DNA of 10,067 nucleotides from Bacteroidota bacterium (lineage in GTDB: Bacteria; Bacteroidota; Bacteroidia; Flavobacteriales_D; JABDKJ01): NCBI GenBank assembly GCA_027621335.1, contig JAQCAN010000078.1, positions 1 to 10,067 on the forward strand. Reading direction: 5' to 3'. Of this stretch, positions 6,686-10,067 are shown one piece after another. Below the pieces are notes generated by a model. It did not search any database. It saw only the letters and a program-made list of their open reading frames with translations, and was not told the origin of the DNA. Every line of letters starts with the position of its first letter. The first letter of the stretch is position 1. A program made the translations under genes and the position numbers.

Positions 6686-7018
6686 TTACCAGGAGCTGGA
6701 CATAGAGTCATTCTCTGCATCCTCTGAATCTGTAGGATTCGCATATTTCTCATCCTCATGCTTAAGACGCTCAATCTCATTCAGAGCCTCTGAGAACCCT
6801 TCACCGAACTTCTCAAAATCCTCCTTATAGAGGAAGATCTTATGCTTCTCATAGAACGAATCCCCATCATCATGGAACCGTTTCTTGCTTTCGGTAATCG
6901 TGAGATAGAGGTCATTCCCTCTTGTTGACTTCACATCAAAGAAGTAGGTCCGTTTACCAGCACGTATGACCTTGGAGAAGATCTCGTCTCGGTCATTGTA
7001 GTCATGTCCACCCTCCAT
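6686..7018 (-). CDS. DUF3276 family, PUR-alpha-like nucleic-acid-binding protein
   Basis: A 110-residue protein with a single PUR repeat at about residues 12-76. Visible landmarks are EIFSKVIRAGKRTYFFDVK (12-30), STRGNDLYLTITESKKRF (31-48) and KHKIFLYKEDFEKF (58-71). This is the bacterial PUR form known from Bacteroidota and spirochaetes; family members bind single-stranded DNA or RNA and dimerise through the PUR fold. The last 25 residues form an acidic, serine-rich tail (86-110) ending MSSSW that lies outside the domain and is probably disordered. It is the first gene of a likely two-gene unit with the TfoX_N gene 15 bases downstream. A perfect -7 box lies 28 bases ahead of its ATG at 7018, so it need not depend on readthrough from the ABC gene 59 bases upstream. 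Its target and physiological role are not evident. Confidence 0.93.
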   Translation of the reverse strand: MEGGHDYNDRDEIFSKVIRAGKRTYFFDVKSTRGNDLYLTITESKKRFHDDGDSFYEKHKIFLYKEDFEKFGEGFSEALNEIERLKHEDEKYANPTDSEDAENDSMSSSW

Positions 7019-7046
7019 AGTCGTTGCGGTTTAACTTAGGTTGTTT

Positions 7047-7054
7047 CAAATATA
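7047..7054 (-). promoter_or_regulatory. Candidate -7 box for the DUF3276-TfoX_N unit
   Basis: On the minus strand this reads TATATTTG, a perfect match to the Bacteroidota -7 consensus TAnnTTTG. It lies in the 59-base gap between the ABC exporter stop and the DUF3276 start, with about 28 bases to the ATG. No TTG is found at the expected -33 distance, which would in any case fall at the end of the ABC gene. Confidence 0.45.
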
Positions 7055-7077
7055 ATAGAAAAGCTATTGGATTAGTC

Positions 7078-8955
7078 TTAATCCTTATAGACCATTGCCA
7101 TGGATTGCCTGTGCTCCATATCGGCATAGAACCCACCCATGGCAATAAGGGTGGCATGGCTTCCTTCCTCAGTAATCCGGCCATTGTCGAGGACGATGAT
7201 ATGATCGGCCCTTTTCACCGTGCTCACTCTATGGGAGATAAGTATTGTCGTGCGCTCTGAGATGATCTCATCCAATGCTGAAAGGATCTTCTCTTCGGTT
7301 TCGGTATCCACTGCGGAAAGGCTGTCATCGAAGATGAGGATACGCGGACGTCTGATGAAGGCCCTCGCCAATGAGACCCTTTGTTTCTGTCCTCCTGACA
7401 GAGTGATGCCCCATTCCCCGAGTATGGTCTCATATTCGTTTGGGAAACTCATTACATCTTCATGGATTTGAGCTTCTCGGCCTGCTTGGAAGATCCGTTC
7501 CATAGTCACAACTTCTTCAGTCAGTCCGAAGGCGATGTTATTCGCAATGGTATCACTGAACAAGAAGACCTCTTGAGGCACATAACCGACCTGCCTGCGG
7601 AAGCTCTCTAGTTCCACATCCTTGAAGGGCACTCCATCCATCAACACCTCACCTTGGCTTGGGTCGAATTGCCGGGTCATGAGGGCAGCTATTGTACTCT
7701 TTCCAGATCCTGTTTTTCCAAAGATTCCCAATGTCTTACCTGGAGCGATATGAAGATCGACATTCTTGAGCGCAGAACTAGATGCGTCAGGATAAGAGAA
7801 ACTGACCCCTCTGAACTCGATATCACCTTTCAACTCTGTCAATTTCATTTGGCCCGACTTGATCTCTGGTGCTTCATCCAAGAATTCATTGATCCTCCTC
7901 TGAGAAGCTGCGGCACGTTGGACAAGTGAAGTCACCCAGCCCACAGCAGCAAAAGGCCAGGTCAACAGGTTCACATAGATGACGAAGGCCACCAGGTCAC
8001 CGAAAGTCAGACCATTGGTTCCAATGATGATCATACGTCCTCCAACATAGATCGCCAATATGGTACTAAGGCCTATGAGCATGATGATGGTAGGCATGAA
8101 CAAGGCATCCACCTTGACCTGTGCTAGGCTGAGCTCCCTGTAATGCTCACTCTCCTTTTCAAAGGCATCAGACCTGCGTGCTTCCAAGCCATACGCCTTC
8201 AGCACGCGCACACCAGAGAAGTTCTCTTGAACAAAGCTGCTCAGTCGGCTTTGCTGCGCTTGGACGGCTTCGCTTCTCTTGTTGATGATCTTGCTGACAT
8301 AGTAGATGAGTACACTCATGATCGGAAGGGGGGCCAGAACATACAGGGTCAATTCCAAGTTCAACTTGACCATGGCAATGACACTGAGTATGGCCAATAC
8401 GACCAGATTGATCGAATACATGATGGCAGGACCGAGATACATCCGGACCTTGCTGACATCCTCCGAGATCCTATTCATAAGATCTCCCGTGTCATTGCGT
8501 TTATAGAAGCTCATGCTCAAACGCTGGTACTGGGAATAGATCTCATTCTTCAGATCGTATTCGATGAGTCTGGACATGACGATGATAGTCTGTCGGGTGA
8601 AGAACAGAAAGACCCCTTTGATCAATGCCAATACCATGTATAGGATGCAGAGTGAGAAACTGGTATGAATGACCCACTCCAAGAGTCCATCCCTATCTGA
8701 ATACGTCATAGCTTCAGTGAAACCTACCGCGCTATAGATTGCAGCTAGGATTGGAGGTTGGACCAATTCACCTATGGCATCAGCATCATTGGACTCGTAG
8801 ATCTCTATAGAGCTCTTCATAAAGTCCACGGCCTCTTTGACCACGATAGGGGTGTAGATAAGGAATATGTTCGTCAGGACGATAAACAAAGTTCCAGTCA
8901 GAAGTCTCCATCGGTACTGATAGAAATATTTGTTCAAATGCCAAAGGCTGCTCAT
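7078..8955 (-). CDS. Type I ABC exporter half-transporter (fused permease and ATPase)
   Basis: A 625-residue fused membrane and nucleotide-binding protein of the MsbA/MdlB-like exporter class. Six membrane segments are seen at about 17-38, 97-119, 175-197, 203-223, 285-306 and 318-340. The ATPase domain (about 378-612) has A-loop Tyr388, Walker A GKTGSGKST (413-421), Q-loop Gln461, signature LSGGQ (519-523), Walker B ILIFDD (539-544), D-loop SAVD (547-550) and switch His575. The residue after the Walker B Asp is Asp544 rather than the usual catalytic Glu; this FDDSLSAVD form occurs in the degenerate site of heterodimeric exporters. The loop between membrane segments 1 and 2 (about 39-96) is longer than usual and accounts for a size some 40 residues above typical members. 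No partner gene is visible. Substrate is unknown; lipid, peptide or drug export are the family's options. The membrane domain faces the inner membrane with ATPase in the cytoplasm. Confidence 0.95.
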   Translation of the reverse strand: MSSLWHLNKYFYQYRWRLLTGTLFIVLTNIFLIYTPIVVKEAVDFMKSSIEIYESNDADAIGELVQPPILAAIYSAVGFTEAMTYSDRDGLLEWVIHTSFSLCILYMVLALIKGVFLFFTRQTIIVMSRLIEYDLKNEIYSQYQRLSMSFYKRNDTGDLMNRISEDVSKVRMYLGPAIMYSINLVVLAILSVIAMVKLNLELTLYVLAPLPIMSVLIYYVSKIINKRSEAVQAQQSRLSSFVQENFSGVRVLKAYGLEARRSDAFEKESEHYRELSLAQVKVDALFMPTIIMLIGLSTILAIYVGGRMIIIGTNGLTFGDLVAFVIYVNLLTWPFAAVGWVTSLVQRAAASQRRINEFLDEAPEIKSGQMKLTELKGDIEFRGVSFSYPDASSSALKNVDLHIAPGKTLGIFGKTGSGKSTIAALMTRQFDPSQGEVLMDGVPFKDVELESFRRQVGYVPQEVFLFSDTIANNIAFGLTEEVVTMERIFQAGREAQIHEDVMSFPNEYETILGEWGITLSGGQKQRVSLARAFIRRPRILIFDDSLSAVDTETEEKILSALDEIISERTTILISHRVSTVKRADHIIVLDNGRITEEGSHATLIAMGGFYADMEHRQSMAMVYKD

Positions 8956-8989
8956 ACTTCTAATTAAGGATTCCGTCTGTTAAATTGTC

Positions 8990-8997
8990 TAATTTTG
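8990..8997 (+). promoter_or_regulatory. Candidate -7 box for the leucine dehydrogenase gene
   Basis: TAATTTTG matches TAnnTTTG perfectly. Transcription would start near 9003 and give a leader of about 40 bases to the ATG at 9046. No TTG lies at the usual -33 distance (the TTG at 8985-8987 is too close), so the call rests on the -7 box and position. Confidence 0.4.
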
Positions 8998-9021
8998 ACC
9001 CGTCTTTCAACGATAACGCTG

Positions 9022-9029
9022 CAAAGGTA
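9022..9029 (-). promoter_or_regulatory. Candidate -7 box for the ABC exporter gene
   Basis: On the minus strand this reads TACCTTTG followed by CA, a perfect TAnnTTTG match with the downstream bases often seen in Bacteroidota promoters. The leader to the ABC ATG at 8955 would be about 60 bases. No clear TTG is present at -33. The box lies inside the leader predicted for the divergent leucine dehydrogenase gene. Confidence 0.45.
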
Positions 9030-9045
9030 GATTTTCCTTAACTCT

Positions 9046-10067
9046 ATGAATTCCATGCTAGAATCCGTAACAAAAGAATCCGAATCTCTCACCGAGGTGC
9101 TGGAGATGATGAGAACGATGGGCCATGAGCAAGTCGTCTTCTGTCAGGATGAAAGAACCGGTCTCAAAGCCATCATTGCCATCCATAACACTGTTCTAGG
9201 ACCGAGTCTTGGCGGTACCCGGATGTGGGCCTACAAGAGTGAAGCAGAGGCCATAAAGGATGTCCTACGTCTTTCTCGTGGAATGACCTATAAGTCATCC
9301 ATTTCAGGTTTGAATCTGGGAGGCGGCAAAGCCGTCATCATCGGAGATTCCAGGAAAGATAAAAGCGAAGCGCTCTTCAGAAGGTTCGGTCAGTTCGTGG
9401 AGAGCCTGAGCGGGAAGTACATCACGGCCGAAGATGTGGGAATCTCACCCCGAGATATCAGCTATGTCAGTATGGAAACCGACCATGTGGCTGGACTACC
9501 TGAATCCCAAGGAGGTTCAGGAGACCCATCACCAGTAACTGCGAAAGGCGTGTACATGGGGATGAAAGGGGCGGCCAAATTCGCCTTTGGGACTGAATCA
9601 TTGAACGGCAAGAAAGTGATGGTACAAGGTGTGGGAAGTGTAGGTACTCATCTCGTGGAGTATCTGATCAAGGAAGGTGCGGTCGTTAGTATCGCTGATA
9701 TCCATCAAGACGCCATCAAGGCGGTCAGTTCGCGCTTCAAGGTGAATGTGGTCGCGCCAGACGATGTGTTCGATACAGACATGGACATTTATGCCCCGTG
9801 TGCTCTGGGCGCTACTGTGAATGATGAAAGTCTGGCTAAACTGAAGTGCAGCGTTATCGTTGGAGCGGCCAATAATCAGTTGTCCCAAGAGGATGTGCAT
9901 GGAAGAAAACTACTGGAAAAGGGTATTGTCTATGCACCTGATTTCTTAGTCAATGCGGGAGGCATCATCAACTGTTACGCAGAGGTAGCCGGCTATGACT
10001 CTCACTGGGCCATGGAGGAAGTCGAGAAGATCTTTAACACAACGCAAGAGATACTGCGTAAATCCCG
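9046..10067 (+). CDS. Leucine dehydrogenase family (Glu/Leu/Phe/Val dehydrogenase), 3' end outside window
   Basis: The frame is open from ATG 9046 to the window edge: 340 codons of a family of about 360-370 residues, so roughly the last 25 residues are missing. The enzyme would reversibly deaminate leucine and other branched-chain amino acids to 2-oxo acids with NAD+ in the cytoplasm. The glycine-rich LGGTRMW (55-61), GMTYKSS (79-85) with Lys83, GLNLGGGKAVI (88-98) with catalytic Lys95, and TAEDVG (127-132) with Asp130 align with Lys68, Lys80 and Asp115 of Bacillus leucine dehydrogenase at a constant offset of 15. GDPSPVTAKGV (159-169) leads into a Rossmann fold with GVGSVG (195-200) and an acidic Asp218 that favours NAD+. 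NAGGIINCYAE (304-314) is also typical. A second in-frame ATG at 9055 is an alternative start. It is divergent from the ABC exporter gene across 90 bases. Valine or phenylalanine preference cannot be excluded. Confidence 0.93.
   Translation, partial: MNSMLESVTKESESLTEVLEMMRTMGHEQVVFCQDERTGLKAIIAIHNTVLGPSLGGTRMWAYKSEAEAIKDVLRLSRGMTYKSSISGLNLGGGKAVIIGDSRKDKSEALFRRFGQFVESLSGKYITAEDVGISPRDISYVSMETDHVAGLPESQGGSGDPSPVTAKGVYMGMKGAAKFAFGTESLNGKKVMVQGVGSVGTHLVEYLIKEGAVVSIADIHQDAIKAVSSRFKVNVVAPDDVFDTDMDIYAPCALGATVNDESLAKLKCSVIVGAANNQLSQEDVHGRKLLEKGIVYAPDFLVNAGGIINCYAEVAGYDSHWAMEEVEKIFNTTQEILRKS

Noticed and set aside
8143..8643. A 166-codon plus-strand open frame opposite the ABC exporter gene.
   Set aside because: It lies entirely antisense to the membrane domain and linker of a well-supported exporter. 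Its product is rich in His, Asp and Gln in the way typical of reverse-strand translation, and it has no recognisable motif.
9598..9900. A 100-codon minus-strand open frame near the right edge.
   Set aside because: It is antisense to the Rossmann-fold part of the leucine dehydrogenase gene, whose motifs are intact across the whole stretch.

Overview
The window looks like core chromosome of a Bacteroidota bacterium, most likely a member of the Flavobacteriia or a near relative. The evidence is: the gene order cinA, rpmB, rpmG, DUF4295 (bL38), ftsY; a single-PUR-domain DUF3276 protein; a DUF3857/DUF3858-type protein end; HYR-like repeats; almost no Shine-Dalgarno sequences ahead of start codons; and several TAnnTTTG-type -7 boxes. 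I see no rRNA, tRNA, CRISPR array, insertion sequence, phage gene or attachment site.

Layout. Positions 1-435 hold the 3' end of a gene whose product resembles the C-terminus of DUF3857/transglutaminase-like proteins. Its last 14 bases overlap, tail to tail, a minus-strand gene (422-940) for a small secreted protein with two cysteine-containing HYR-like repeats. A 133-base divergent gap leads to cinA (1074-2318). A compact ribosomal unit follows, with rpmB, rpmG and a 50-codon bL38/DUF4295 gene (2400-3006), closed by a clear intrinsic terminator. Next come ftsY (3099-4046) and a lipoprotein M13 zinc metallopeptidase (4168-6228), closed by a long-stem terminator.

From 6308 to 8955 the genes lie on the minus strand. 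In transcription order they are a type I ABC exporter half-transporter, a DUF3276/PUR nucleic-acid-binding protein and a TfoX N-terminal-domain protein. The last two are probably co-transcribed from their own promoter. Divergent from the exporter is a leucine-dehydrogenase-family gene (9046 to the window end, truncated by the edge). Its first gene-free stretch carries two perfect -7 boxes that face each other.

Functionally this is mostly housekeeping: translation (bL28, bL33, bL38), membrane targeting (FtsY), NAD-related repair (CinA), envelope proteolysis (M13 lipoprotein), export (ABC) and branched-chain amino acid metabolism (LeuDH). I did not find a convincing undescribed multi-gene system. 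The least explained pieces are the small HYR-like secreted protein, the PUR plus TfoX_N pair, and the exporter with an Asp in place of the catalytic Glu and an enlarged first external loop.
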